This document shows, in pieces, positions 21,093 through 29,453 of a stretch of 64,000 bases of DNA. Both the position numbers and the translations under genes were made by a program. The notes beneath the pieces were generated by a model. That model did not search any database, was not told the origin of the DNA, and worked only from the letters and a program-made list of their open reading frames with translations. Position 1 is the stretch's first letter. Each line of letters opens with the position of its first letter. Source of the DNA: Otariodibacter oris (GTDB lineage: Bacteria; Pseudomonadota; Gammaproteobacteria; Enterobacterales; Pasteurellaceae); NCBI RefSeq assembly GCF_009684715.1, contig NZ_CP016604.1, forward strand, positions 1,131,262 through 1,195,261, read 5' to 3'.

Positions 21093-21410
21093 ATGAAAAA
21101 ACTCACACTACTGTTATCTTCTACTTTTATGCTTTTTGCCTGTGCAAATGATTGGTCTTCATCGGGAGTACCTGATATTTATGAAGGGCAATCAAAAGAA
21201 AGTGTAATGCGTTCTCTAGAAAAAAATCATTGGATCATTCACGAAGAAAAACGTATTTCAGAGGAAGAAGAAGCACTATTGGCATCAGGTAAACCGACTA
21301 AACAATTTAGTGAATTATTTGCCTCTGAGTGCAGAGAAGCAGCATTTTTATTTATAAAAGATCATGGATTACAAGCTTTAGAAACTAGAGCATGTGGTAA
21401 CAAACAATAG
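21093..21410 (+). CDS. Small predicted lipoprotein, function unknown
   Basis: 105 aa with a signal sequence and lipobox ([20 protein letters not shown]; lipidated Cys near residue 17). The mature part is charged and soluble with an Asp/Glu-rich stretch [12 protein letters not shown] near 55 and a single CREAAF near 79. A GGAGAGG ribosome binding site precedes it. The guaA start lies 11 bp after its stop, so the two are probably co-transcribed. No family recognised. Confidence 0.7.
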   Translation: MKKLTLLLSSTFMLFACANDWSSSGVPDIYEGQSKESVMRSLEKNHWIIHEEKRISEEEEALLASGKPTKQFSELFASECREAAFLFIKDHGLQALETRACGNKQ

Positions 21411-21421
21411 AAGAGAAAACA

Positions 21422-22993
21422 ATGAACAACATTCATAATCACAAGATTTTAATTTTAGACTTCGGTTCACAATATACTCAACTTATCGCACGTCGTGTAC
21501 GTGAGATCGGTGTTTACTGCGAACTTTGGGCTTGGGACGTTACCGAAGAACAAATTCGTGAATTTAACCCAACAGGTATCATTCTTTCTGGTGGTCCAGA
21601 AAGTACCACAGAAGATGATAGCCCGAGAGCGCCTGAATACGTATTCCAAGCAAATGTACCTGTATTGGGTATCTGCTACGGAATGCAAACAATGGCAATG
21701 CAATTAGGTGGTCTAACTGAAAGCTCTAATCACCGTGAATTTGGCTATGCTGCCGTTGAATTAAAGTCAAATGATTCATTATTTGCAAAATTAAATGATG
21801 ATCTCACCGCTTCTACACCAAAATTAGATGTGTGGATGAGCCACGGTGATAAAGTTACTCGCTTACCAGAAAATTTCCAAGTAACTGGCGTTACTCCAAC
21901 TTGCCCGATTGCTGCGATGTCTGATGAAAGTCGCCATTTCTACGGTGTACAATTCCACCCAGAAGTTACCCACACGAAAAGTGGTTTAGCGTTATTAACC
22001 AACTTTGTGGTCAATATTTGTGGTTGTGAAACCAACTGGACAGCAGAAAACATTATCGAAGATGCGGTTGCTCGTATCAAAGCACAAGTCGGCGATGATG
22101 AAGTGATTTTAGGCTTATCTGGTGGTGTCGATTCTTCTGTAACTGCCCTACTTTTACACCGTGCCATCGGTAAAAAACTCCACTGTGTATTTGTTGATAA
22201 CGGTCTATTACGTTTAAACGAAGGCGATCAAGTAATGGAAATGTTTGGCGATAAATTCGGTTTAAATATTATCCGTGTAAACGCAGAAGATCGTTTCCTT
22301 GATGCATTAAAAGGCACAGATGAACCTGAAGCGAAACGTAAAATCATTGGTAAAGTGTTTGTGGATGTATTTGATGATGAATCGAAAAAACTCACAAGCG
22401 TGAAATGGTTAGCACAAGGTACAATCTACCCTGATGTCATCGAATCAGCGGCAAGTAAAACAGGTAAAGCGCACGTAATCAAATCGCACCATAACGTAGG
22501 TGGATTACCTGATTATATGAAACTTGGCTTAGTTGAACCTTTACGCGAACTATTCAAAGACGAAGTGCGTAAAATTGGTTTAGCCTTAGGCTTACCGGCT
22601 GAAATGCTTAACCGCCACCCATTCCCTGGTCCAGGCTTAGGTGTACGTGTATTAGGTGAAATCAAAAAAGAATACTGCAATTTATTACGTAAAGCCGATG
22701 CAATCTTTATCGAAGAGTTATACAACTCAGGTTGGTACTATAAAGTGAGCCAAGCCTTCACCGTATTCCTTCCAGTAAAATCTGTGGGCGTAATGGGCGA
22801 TGGTCGTAAATATGATTGGGTTGTTTCCCTCCGTGCAGTTGAAACTATCGACTTTATGACTGCACACTGGGCGCATTTACCTTACGACCTACTCGGTAAA
22901 ATCTCAAATCGTATTATCAATGAAGTAGATGGTATATCGAGAGTGGTTTATGACGTAAGCGGAAAGCCGCCTGCGACGATTGAGTGGGAATAA
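21422..22993 (+). CDS. guaA: GMP synthase (glutamine-hydrolysing)
   Basis: Amidates XMP to GMP using glutamine and ATP. 523 aa (E. coli 525). Glutamine amidotransferase domain: [18 protein letters not shown] near residue 9, nucleophile block [13 protein letters not shown] with Cys near 85 and QFHPEVTHT near 180. ATP pyrophosphatase domain: PP-loop [17 protein letters not shown] near 228. Dimerization domain: [15 protein letters not shown] near 400. The last codons, ATT GAG TGG GAA TAA, are the left half of a 16-bp repeat that bounds the downstream integrated element; the gene itself stays intact. Insertion at the guaA 3' end is a known hotspot. Confidence 0.98.
   Translation: MNNIHNHKILILDFGSQYTQLIARRVREIGVYCELWAWDVTEEQIREFNPTGIILSGGPESTTEDDSPRAPEYVFQANVPVLGICYGMQTMAMQLGGLTESSNHREFGYAAVELKSNDSLFAKLNDDLTASTPKLDVWMSHGDKVTRLPENFQVTGVTPTCPIAAMSDESRHFYGVQFHPEVTHTKSGLALLTNFVVNICGCETNWTAENIIEDAVARIKAQVGDDEVILGLSGGVDSSVTALLLHRAIGKKLHCVFVDNGLLRLNEGDQVMEMFGDKFGLNIIRVNAEDRFLDALKGTDEPEAKRKIIGKVFVDVFDDESKKLTSVKWLAQGTIYPDVIESAASKTGKAHVIKSHHNVGGLPDYMKLGLVEPLRELFKDEVRKIGLALGLPAEMLNRHPFPGPGLGVRVLGEIKKEYCNLLRKADAIFIEELYNSGWYYKVSQAFTVFLPVKSVGVMGDGRKYDWVVSLRAVETIDFMTAHWAHLPYDLLGKISNRIINEVDGISRVVYDVSGKPPATIEWE
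22978..22993. repeat. Left attachment repeat (attL) in guaA
   Basis: GATTGAGTGGGAATAA, identical to 35094-35109, covering the last guaA codons and stop. It contains the GAGTGGGA core known from guaA-integrated islands. Flanking bases differ on both sides of the two copies, so the repeat is exactly 16 bp. Confidence 0.85.
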
Positions 22994-23037
22994 AAACTCA
23001 CTGTTTCAGATAATTTCTTAACATTTCAAACAAACAT

Positions 23038-23063
23038 AAAAGCCTTGATTATCAAGGCTTTAT
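23038..23063 (+). terminator. Terminator after guaA, within the element's left end
   Basis: AAAAGCCTTGA, TTA loop, TCAAGGCTTT then ATTTATTT. It lies inside the element boundary, so it is delivered by the element and may replace the original guaA terminator now beyond attR. Confidence 0.75.
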
Positions 23064-23108
23064 TTATTTCAACGCTATTCTCCCCTTTTCTACCTAGTTC
23101 CATTTCCT

Positions 23109-23183
23109 GACGGTATTATGGACGGTATTGTTTGACACCCATTCCATTAAGATCAAAAATACCGTCAAGATTATGACGGTATT
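23109..23183. repeat. GACGGTATT repeats, likely integrase arm sites
   Basis: Four copies of GACGGTATT at 23109-23117, 23121-23129, 23158-23166 (inverted) and 23175-23183, just before the integrase start. Related copies lie near attR at 35015-35034. Their position at both ends suggests integrase arm-type or accessory-factor binding sites and probably autoregulation of int. Confidence 0.65.
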
Positions 23184-23196
23184 GGAGAATCGTATT

Positions 23197-24396
23197 ATGC
23201 TTACTGATAGCAAAATAAAATCGCTCAAAGCAAAAGAAAAGCTTTATAAAGTTCCTGATCGTGATGGCTTATATGTTGCCATATCAAAAGCTGGAACAAT
23301 AATGTTTCGCTATGATTATCGTATCAATGGACGTAGGGAAACATTATCTATCGGAAAATATGGGATAGATGGCTTAACACTATCACAAGCTCGTGAAAAA
23401 TTAATTGAAGCAAGAAAATTAGTTGCTAAAGGAATTTCCCCTGCTGGAGAAAAGCGTAAATTAAAAAATGCTATTCAAAATGCTGAACGTTTTGAAGATT
23501 TTGCTATACGCTATATCCAAGAAACTAATTTTGCAGAAAGTACAAGAGATTTACGAAACGCTACCTATCAGCGAGAAATTGCACCTTATTTTGCAAAAAA
23601 ATTGATGACTGAAATTTCTACCGAAGAAATACGTAATCATTGCCAAATAATAAAAGAGCGAGGAGCTCCCTCTACTGCTATTTTTGTTCGTGATTTATTT
23701 AGTGCAGTATACAAATTTGCTATTGGAAAAGGTCATAATTTTATAAATCCAGCGGAGAAAATTTCTAATTCATCAATTGCAACTTTTCGCCCTAGAGAAA
23801 GGACTCTAACACCTAGAGAGATTCATTTATTTTTCAAAGAATTAAATAAAACCGAACGTTACTTTACCCTAAGAAAAGGAGTACTTTTTATTCTATATAC
23901 TATGGTAAGAAAAAGTGAGTTTGTTAATGCTAAATGGAATGAATTTGATTTTACTCGTAATATTTGGACTATACCTAGTGAAAGGATGAAAGCTCGTAGA
24001 GCCCATAATGTATATTTATCAACTCAAGCTATAGAAATTTTGACTGCATTTAAACTCTATTGCGAAGATTCAGAATTTATTATTCCATCTCGTACTAGCC
24101 GTTTAAAACCTATTGCATTATCTTCCCTAAATAGAGTTGTAAATGAAACCGTATCTATAATGAATAACAAGGGAATTGAATTTGATCCGTTTACAGTTCA
24201 TGATCTTCGAAGAACTGCTTCAACCTTACTTAATGAAAAAGGATTTAATACTGATTGGATTGAAAAATCTTTAGCTCATGAGCAACAAGGAGTTAGAGCT
24301 GTTTACAATAAAGCAGAATATGCTAAACAACGTAAGGATATGATGCAAAAATGGGCTGATATGATCGATACTTGGATTAGCGGAAAGGATTTATAA
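23197..24396 (+). CDS. P4-type tyrosine site-specific integrase
   Basis: Catalyses integration into and excision from guaA. 399 aa. The N-terminal DUF4102-type domain spans about residues 1-90 (VPDRDGLYVAISKAGTIMFR; RRETLSIGKYG), followed by a SAM-like core-binding domain at 98-185. In the catalytic domain the RHRY set is visible: R238 (TMVRKSE), H335 and R338 (HDLRRT), H361 (LAHEQQG) and Y370 (VRAVYNKAEY). ATG 23197 is chosen because TTGGAG precedes it; an upstream in-frame ATG at 23128 lies inside the repeat region. It is adjacent to attL, as usual for such elements. Confidence 0.93.
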   Translation: MLTDSKIKSLKAKEKLYKVPDRDGLYVAISKAGTIMFRYDYRINGRRETLSIGKYGIDGLTLSQAREKLIEARKLVAKGISPAGEKRKLKNAIQNAERFEDFAIRYIQETNFAESTRDLRNATYQREIAPYFAKKLMTEISTEEIRNHCQIIKERGAPSTAIFVRDLFSAVYKFAIGKGHNFINPAEKISNSSIATFRPRERTLTPREIHLFFKELNKTERYFTLRKGVLFILYTMVRKSEFVNAKWNEFDFTRNIWTIPSERMKARRAHNVYLSTQAIEILTAFKLYCEDSEFIIPSRTSRLKPIALSSLNRVVNETVSIMNNKGIEFDPFTVHDLRRTASTLLNEKGFNTDWIEKSLAHEQQGVRAVYNKAEYAKQRKDMMQKWADMIDTWISGKDL

Positions 24397-24401
24397 TTAT
24401 T

Positions 24402-24435
24402 GGTGGGTAATCCCCACCTTGTTTTTTTTATTTTA
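24402..24435 (+). terminator. Integrase terminator
   Basis: GGTGGG, short loop, CCCACC then TTGTTTTTTTTATTTTA. Strong Rho-independent terminator 6 bp after the int stop. Confidence 0.85.
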
Positions 24436-24460
24436 TCTTAAAATTTACTTTCTAAATAAA

Positions 24461-24530
24461 TATTCACCTTATTCATCCAATAAGTAAAACAATAAGTTAC
24501 TAATAAGAAATATTCATCTCTTATTCAAAA
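24461..24530. repeat. Cluster of short repeats upstream of mobC (oriT candidate)
   Basis: Four TATTCA/TTATTCA units and three AATAAG units interleave here. CTTATT-catcc-AATAAG forms an inverted repeat, and a second AATAAG...CTTATT pair follows. It lies about 135 bp before mobC, where mobilization modules often keep the nick region. No ColE1-like nic sequence could be identified with confidence. Confidence 0.35.
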
Positions 24531-24663
24531 CCCTTCACAAAAATTTTTATTTTCTAATTAACCCTAACCATTTCAATTAATTTCAATTTAAAAATCAATA
24601 TGTTATATGTATTTTAATTTATTGCTATGATGGCTATAATGACTAAAACCATGAGAAAATACG

Positions 24664-25017
24664 ATGATCGAACAACAAAATAAACGTACTAAGCAGATAA
24701 TTATTAGAGTAACGGAAGAAGAATATATTCAACTACTACATAATTCAACTCGTCCTCACCTTGCAACTTGGATTCGTGAAACTTGCTTAAATGAAAAATC
24801 CTCTAGTAAACATCATTGTAGAATAGATAAAAATTTAATCTCATGGTTGGGTAGATTAAATGGCAATCTCAATCAGATTGCTAAGTACATTAATGTACAA
24901 AATGCTATCCAAAATAGAATTGATATCATTAAAGTTTTATCTGAATTAGCTCTTATTCGCTCAAATTTAGATAACTTACTAGAAGCACAATATGCTGATA
25001 AAGATCTTCAAAAATAA
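24664..25017 (+). CDS. mobC: MobC/MbeC-type relaxosome accessory protein
   Basis: 117 aa. The start KRTKQIIIRVTEEEYIQLL resembles the ribbon-helix-helix N terminus of ColE1 MbeC/MobC proteins that bind oriT and assist the relaxase. A conserved-type block ISWLGRLNGNLNQIAKYIN near residue 58 (the 'G-NLNQIA' motif) supports the family. It ends 26 bp inside mobA, so the relaxase start codon lies in the mobC coding sequence, as in ColE1-type modules. Confidence 0.88.
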   Translation: MIEQQNKRTKQIIIRVTEEEYIQLLHNSTRPHLATWIRETCLNEKSSSKHHCRIDKNLISWLGRLNGNLNQIAKYINVQNAIQNRIDIIKVLSELALIRSNLDNLLEAQYADKDLQK

Positions 25018-26362
25018 AGGTAAAGGTAGTGCAAAGGCAAGTATTGACTATTTACTTGGTAAGGAAAGAAATCGTGAACTTGCGACTATTCTAAAAGGTA
25101 ATCCTGAACTTTCTTTAGAAGTAGCACAAAGTCTAACTTTTGCTAATAAATACACCGTAGGATGTTTATCTTTTGAAGAAGATAATTTACCTCATCAATC
25201 TAAATTAGAATTAATGGAAAAATTTGAAAATATGGTTTTTGCTGGGCTTCATAATGAACAATTTAATATCAGTTGGATTGAGCATCGTGATAAAGGTAGG
25301 TTGGAACTTAATTTCTTTATACCCAATGTAGAACTCATTTCTGGTAAACGTTATCAACCATATTTTCACAAAAGTGATAAAAATTTATTTGATAGTTGGA
25401 TTCAGTTACAAAATGCTCACTATAAACTAAGTGATCCACATGATCCTAGAAAAAAACAACTCTGCAAGTTTGAATTTAGCTCAGATATGAAACAGTCACA
25501 AATTAAAGAAGATTTAACAAATCTTATCGCTAATGGTATTACTGAGCAACAAATTTCATCTAGAGAAGATATTATCGAATTATTAGAACAAAGTGGCTTT
25601 AAGATTGAAAGAACAACAGAAAAATCCATTTCAATTAGTCACCCTGCATTGAAGAAAAATATCCGTCTTTCAGGAGCAATATATGAACATAGAGAGTTTG
25701 ACGGCAAATTTGCAGAAGAATTTAAACGAGAAACAGCACTATATCAATCAAGAACTGGAGAACGAGTTAAACAAGCACAAAAAGTATTTGAACAATTACT
25801 TCAACGACGAGTTAAATTTAATCAGAAAAAATATCGAAAAATTGAATCGCTTGTTAATTCGCCCTCTTTTGATTATCAGCATAGTTTGCTTAGCTCTACC
25901 GATTGTACTCATAGTGACACTACTTTATCTAAACAACAAAATAGATTCCACTCAAGCGAAATTACAACAATACGAAATGATGTACAACCGACTACAACTC
26001 AAAGATCTTTCGAAATTAAGCCTATTCGAGAACGAGAGAATTATTCAATTAAAAATCCCACAAGAACAAGGGAGAATATTCCAAAGCCAAAATGGAAATT
26101 ATATTTTAGAGATTTACAAGGATTAGGAATTGCCCATGCAAAACGAATTCAGCGATGCATTAAACGATTACTTAGCACAACTAGAGATCGACTTGAACAG
26201 ATTATTGATAGAAAACGATCAATTCAGATTACTGAATTTAGAATTACGCAATCAAAACGAACAATTAATACAGCTCAACAACGAATTACAGAATCAGAAC
26301 TTACGATTAAATCAGCTATTAAACAGCAAAAACTAAAGCCAGCGTTCAAGATCATTATATAG
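24992..26362 (+). CDS. mobA: MOBP5 (ColE1 MbeA-type, HEN) relaxase
   Basis: Nicks oriT and stays covalently bound to the transferred strand. 456 aa (ColE1 MbeA is 517). The protein aligns closely with MbeA: KGKGSAKASIDYLLGKERNRE near residue 10, ANKYTVGCLSFEE near 51, and the HEN metal motif in SWIEHRDKGRLELNFFIPN, giving H98, E105 and N107 with candidate catalytic Tyr at Y20. These are each one residue from the MbeA residues (Y19, H97, E104, N106). Further blocks are KRYQPYFHKSD near 120 and SISISHPALKKNIRLSGAIYEHREFDGKF near 212. The C-terminal half is Arg/Gln-rich and of low complexity, because the same DNA encodes mobB and mobD in another frame. Confidence 0.93.
   Translation: MLIKIFKNKGKGSAKASIDYLLGKERNRELATILKGNPELSLEVAQSLTFANKYTVGCLSFEEDNLPHQSKLELMEKFENMVFAGLHNEQFNISWIEHRDKGRLELNFFIPNVELISGKRYQPYFHKSDKNLFDSWIQLQNAHYKLSDPHDPRKKQLCKFEFSSDMKQSQIKEDLTNLIANGITEQQISSREDIIELLEQSGFKIERTTEKSISISHPALKKNIRLSGAIYEHREFDGKFAEEFKRETALYQSRTGERVKQAQKVFEQLLQRRVKFNQKKYRKIESLVNSPSFDYQHSLLSSTDCTHSDTTLSKQQNRFHSSEITTIRNDVQPTTTQRSFEIKPIRERENYSIKNPTRTRENIPKPKWKLYFRDLQGLGIAHAKRIQRCIKRLLSTTRDRLEQIIDRKRSIQITEFRITQSKRTINTAQQRITESELTIKSAIKQQKLKPAFKIII
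25683..26126 (+). CDS. mobB: MobB/MbeB-like mobilization protein, nested in mobA
   Basis: 147 aa in a different frame, wholly inside mobA. A coiled-coil-type N-terminal half (NLQKNLNEKQHYINQELENE) is followed by one membrane segment (LLIISIVCLALPIVLIVTLL, near residues 61-80) and a second charged stretch. This coil-TM-coil layout and the position match ColE1 mbeB. A GGAGCAATAT ribosome binding site precedes ATG 25683. It ends TAG at 26126, where the SD of mobD begins. Membrane anchoring of the relaxosome is the role proposed for MbeB-type proteins. Confidence 0.82.
   Translation: MNIESLTANLQKNLNEKQHYINQELENELNKHKKYLNNYFNDELNLIRKNIEKLNRLLIRPLLIISIVCLALPIVLIVTLLYLNNKIDSTQAKLQQYEMMYNRLQLKDLSKLSLFENERIIQLKIPQEQGRIFQSQNGNYILEIYKD
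26136..26336 (+). CDS. mobD: MobD/MbeD-like coiled-coil protein, nested in mobA
   Basis: 66 aa in a frame different from mobA and wholly inside it. The protein is nearly one continuous coiled coil rich in Leu, Asn and Gln (RLLNLELRNQNEQLIQLNNE). ColE1 mbeD is likewise a short coiled-coil protein nested at the 3' end of mbeA and linked to entry exclusion or mobilization. ATG 26136 is preferred over an in-frame TTG at 26130 because AGGA lies at 26125-26128, overlapping the mobB stop codon. Confidence 0.78.
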   Translation: MQNEFSDALNDYLAQLEIDLNRLLIENDQFRLLNLELRNQNEQLIQLNNELQNQNLRLNQLLNSKN

Positions 26363-26371
26363 GAGAAATGT

Positions 26372-26722
26372 ATGAGCAATTTAATAGAACTCATTGAAAA
26401 TGAAGAATATATTGATATAGGTGATACTCGAGCTATTGATTATTATGACGCTGTAGATTTGGGACTAGAACCTGAAAGTTATAGTAGAGATATTCCTATT
26501 GGAATACATAATCTAAAATTAATGTTTAAAACATGGGGAAAGAAAAATAGTTTAAATTGTTTTTTTCAAGATATTTTTAGTAAAAAACGATATAGAATAG
26601 CCTTTTTTACTAATCAGAATAAAAAATATCGTTATTCTCCAAAAAATAATATCATTGATTTCAGTGAATTAGGTATTATTGAAAATATATATGAGATTCA
26701 TATTTCAAAAACTAATACATAA
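26372..26722 (+). CDS. Hypothetical protein of the element
   Basis: 116 aa, very AT-rich codons, with a strong ribosome binding site (TAGGAGAAATGT) 10 bp after mobA. It is acidic at the N terminus (ENEEYIDIGDTRAIDYYDAVD) and basic/aromatic in the second half (KKRYRIAFFTNQNKKYRYS). No signal peptide or membrane segment. Unrecognised. The position right after the mob genes and before the endonuclease allows either a mobilization accessory role or part of the restriction module. Confidence 0.65.
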   Translation: MSNLIELIENEEYIDIGDTRAIDYYDAVDLGLEPESYSRDIPIGIHNLKLMFKTWGKKNSLNCFFQDIFSKKRYRIAFFTNQNKKYRYSPKNNIIDFSELGIIENIYEIHISKTNT

Positions 26723-26798
26723 AAGCATATAACTTTACTTGCATGTTTTTAATTTTATTGGTACATTTCAAAAAATATCCTTGTACTTGATAATACAT

Positions 26799-27815
26799 AT
26801 GCTTTACTACACCAATTTGGAAGAGATTATCTTTAACAAACATCTTCATCTACCAAAACCTGATGAGTTGGTTATTATCTCAGGATATATTGGACCAACT
26901 CCAATGCAAAGATTAAAAGAATTACCCCTAAGAGTTACTGTCATTGGAGGAATGTATTCTAAGGGCATAAATCCAAACCTATGGGAATCATTAAATCACA
27001 TAAGCTCACAAAATAAAAATATTGATCTTTATTTTTCTACATTAGATATCCATTCTAAAATATATTTATGGAAGAAAAAAAATGAAATAATTTCAGTTTT
27101 AATTGGTTCTGCCAATTTTTCACGTAACGGATTATGCACTAATTTTAGAGAATCTTTAGCTGATGCCTCTAGTGATACTTTTGAGCCATTAAATGAATAC
27201 TTAACATTGATCAAACAGAATTCTACGACAACCCCAAAAATATCTGACAACTCACAATCTACAGAATATACATATGCAGTAAATGATAAAAACCAACAAT
27301 ACAATTTAAAATTCAAATATGATATTCCACTATATGATGAGCAAAAAAATATTGTTCCGCCTAAAAGTGGGTTAAACTGGGGATTGTCAAATGGGCATGT
27401 ATCAAAAGGAGATGCTTATATTAGAATTCCTCAAAAGTTATTACAAGAAAATCAAAATTTAATTCCTTCTTTTGAAGATAGCTATATTTCTGAATCATCA
27501 AGACGACGTAACTCTGATCCTATTGAAATCATATGGGATGATGGAGTTATCATGGAAGCATCTTTGGAAGGAAATCAAGATTTTAATGGCTTAAAGTATC
27601 CAAAGCAAATAGCCTCTTATAGTAGCCAAACCCCAATTTATCACAATGGTAAACGTATTTCGGCTAAAAGTATCCTAGGCCGATATTTACGAAAACGATT
27701 AAATGTATCCTTAGAAGAAGAAATTACTATTGAAACATTAAGGACATACGGACGAAATACAATCACATTATCTTTAGTTGAGAATGGAATATATTTTGCC
27801 GATTTTTCTGTTTAA
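26799..27815 (+). CDS. NgoFVII-like type II restriction endonuclease (PLD fold)
   Basis: 338 aa from ATG 26799. Resembles the RE_NgoFVII family of phospholipase-D-type nucleases: IISGYIGPTPMQRLKELP near residue 26 and the catalytic HxK block LDIHSKIYLWKKKN, giving H85 and K87, followed by IGSANFSRNGL with S104/N106. PLD-fold nucleases need no metal and usually act as dimers. The C-terminal half probably carries DNA recognition. An upstream in-frame ATG (26739) adds an unlikely hydrophobic leader. It converges with two C5 methyltransferases across IS relics. NgoFVII recognises GCSGC; the specificity here is unknown. Confidence 0.75.
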   Translation: MLYYTNLEEIIFNKHLHLPKPDELVIISGYIGPTPMQRLKELPLRVTVIGGMYSKGINPNLWESLNHISSQNKNIDLYFSTLDIHSKIYLWKKKNEIISVLIGSANFSRNGLCTNFRESLADASSDTFEPLNEYLTLIKQNSTTTPKISDNSQSTEYTYAVNDKNQQYNLKFKYDIPLYDEQKNIVPPKSGLNWGLSNGHVSKGDAYIRIPQKLLQENQNLIPSFEDSYISESSRRRNSDPIEIIWDDGVIMEASLEGNQDFNGLKYPKQIASYSSQTPIYHNGKRISAKSILGRYLRKRLNVSLEEEITIETLRTYGRNTITLSLVENGIYFADFSV

Positions 27816-27832
27816 ACTAATCAAAATATTAG

Positions 27833-28062
27833 CATAGTAGACAAAAGAATGGGTAATTTAACTACTTGGTGATAAACAACCCGATTAGTTAGGCTATTGA
27901 GTAAAACTAAAATACCCAATTCTCGTCCAAAGAAAGTCACATCCATTAATAGATTTAATTGAGTACTTCTAGGCAAGGTTAATTCAGCTTTTGGATCTTT
28001 ATCAATATATCGTTGAATGGTTCTTATTGAGCAATGATATTTTTCATCGAGCTGTTGGTACC
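27833..28062 (-). mobile_element. IS relic: internal transposase fragment plus one terminal repeat
   Basis: Minus-strand translation from 28060 gives about 65 residues of a transposase: an HTH-like CSIRTIQRYIDKDPKAEL then LNLLMDVTFFGRELGILVLL, with the first catalytic Asp in LMDVTFFGR. It resembles the variant-Zn-binding IS256-like transposases of Pasteurellaceae. Both ends of the gene are missing; the fragment runs straight into a terminal-repeat copy (GCATAGTAGACAAAAG, 27833 onward). An internally deleted insertion sequence. Confidence 0.65.
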
Positions 28063-28087
28063 ATATTTATGAATTGTGGAATTATGA

Positions 28088-28169
28088 GGCATAGTAGACA
28101 AAAGTGTGGGAAAAAAGTGGGTTAAGCCCTTATAGTACAAGGCTCTATCTCACTTTTGTCTACTATGCC
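28088..28169. mobile_element. 82-bp MITE-like element with perfect 19-bp terminal inverted repeats
   Basis: GGCATAGTAGACAAAAGTG at 28088 and its exact complement CACTTTTGTCTACTATGCC ending at 28169, with a 44-bp non-coding core. The ends match the terminal repeat of the adjacent IS relic, so this is probably a non-autonomous derivative of that IS. A further degenerate end, TTTTATCTACTATG, lies just before the methyltransferase stop near 28217. Confidence 0.75.
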
Positions 28170-28237
28170 CATTCAGTAAATCATAAAGTTTTTTAGTATT
28201 GACCTACTCCTCAAGATTTTATCTACTATGAAAAGCA

Positions 28238-29452
28238 TCAACTCTCTTTTCTAATTAAGTATTGATGAAAATCATATACAGTCTCAGCTAAAATCTTCGC
28301 AAATTTAGGAGGAACTGCGTTACCAATCATCTCAAAATTAGCAACCATTGATTCATTAAAAAAGAAGTCATCATCAAAAGTTTGTAGTCTAGCGGCCTCT
28401 CTAACGGTAATAGAACGCTTTTGTAAAGCATCTGGATGAATATGCCTTAAACCATCTTTTTTTAGATGTGCAGGAATCGTGTTACTTTGCTCATCCCATC
28501 TCAATACATAATATTTATGTACGCTAGTTTCCTTTCCTGTCTTTTCATAATAAAACTTAATCAATGCATCAACTTTAGAATATCTAAATGTGCCATTTTC
28601 TATATCTTTTGCTAACTCATAAAAAATATCTTGATCTCTTTGGCTATGGAATCTTGAAATATGTCCATTAATTTCAGAATTATTATTATATGCTACTCTT
28701 TTTTCAGGATTTTTAAGTGGATATATTGGTGGAAGATCTCCTATTGCATTTCTAACAGTCAATTTTGTTATTATTTTTCTTTTATTTAATAATTTATAAA
28801 AATAATTTAATTCACTCTGATAATCAATAAAGTCAGTATCTTTTCTTATTCCAATAATAATTACCCGTTTTCTATTTTGTGGAATACCAAACTCTGAGAG
28901 ATCTAAAAGTGCATTTTCCTTCATATTGTCAATAATTTCATAACCTATATTTCGCAAACTTTTTTGAATTAAAGTAGTAATTTTCTCACCCGTTGGAATA
29001 GCTGATAAAATGCCTTCTACATTCTCAAAAATAATTAGCTTTGGACGATAATGAGCTACAACAGCAATGTAAGATTCAAATAAAAAATTCCTATAGTCGT
29101 TCTTCATATTATTAACATCCCTAGCTCGACCTGCAATAGAATAAGCCTGGCAGGGAGGGCCTCCAGTAATAATATCAACTTTTCTTTTATTTATAATAGA
29201 ATCTAGACCTAGTGAATCACCAAAAATATTATCATTCCATCCATGTATTAATTCTGTTGTCCTCTGAATATCGAAATATAACACCCTTGATTTAGCATCC
29301 TCTATTTGATACTTGTTTTCTAATCGATTAATTAATGTATTAACTTGTGGCTTTTGCCATTCAACGGCTGCTAGGCAATTATATTTTTGTGTTTGCTCAA
29401 AACCATCTAATAATCCCCCACAACCTGCAAATAATTCAATAGTATTTAACAT
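28238..29452 (-). CDS. C5-cytosine DNA methyltransferase (second of two)
   Basis: 404 aa. C5-MTase motifs in order: I (TIELFAGCGGLLDGFEQ near residue 4), IV with the catalytic Cys (IITGGPPCQAYSIAGRARD near 94), VI (IFENVEGILSA near 140), VIII (FGIPQNRKRVIIIGIRK near 188), and IX/X (SITVREAARLQTF and EMIGNAVPPKFAK near the C terminus). The region between VIII and IX, the target-recognition part, differs from the neighbouring enzyme. It starts one base after the upstream methyltransferase stop, so it is translationally coupled. Likely protects DNA against the converging endonuclease. Confidence 0.88.
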   Translation of the reverse strand: MLNTIELFAGCGGLLDGFEQTQKYNCLAAVEWQKPQVNTLINRLENKYQIEDAKSRVLYFDIQRTTELIHGWNDNIFGDSLGLDSIINKRKVDIITGGPPCQAYSIAGRARDVNNMKNDYRNFLFESYIAVVAHYRPKLIIFENVEGILSAIPTGEKITTLIQKSLRNIGYEIIDNMKENALLDLSEFGIPQNRKRVIIIGIRKDTDFIDYQSELNYFYKLLNKRKIITKLTVRNAIGDLPPIYPLKNPEKRVAYNNNSEINGHISRFHSQRDQDIFYELAKDIENGTFRYSKVDALIKFYYEKTGKETSVHKYYVLRWDEQSNTIPAHLKKDGLRHIHPDALQKRSITVREAARLQTFDDDFFFNESMVANFEMIGNAVPPKFAKILAETVYDFHQYLIRKES

Positions 29453-29453
29453 A

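Noticed and set aside
24461-24530. CRISPR-like array
   Set aside because: Repeats are only 6-7 bp and irregularly spaced; no CRISPR array or cas gene was seen in the window.
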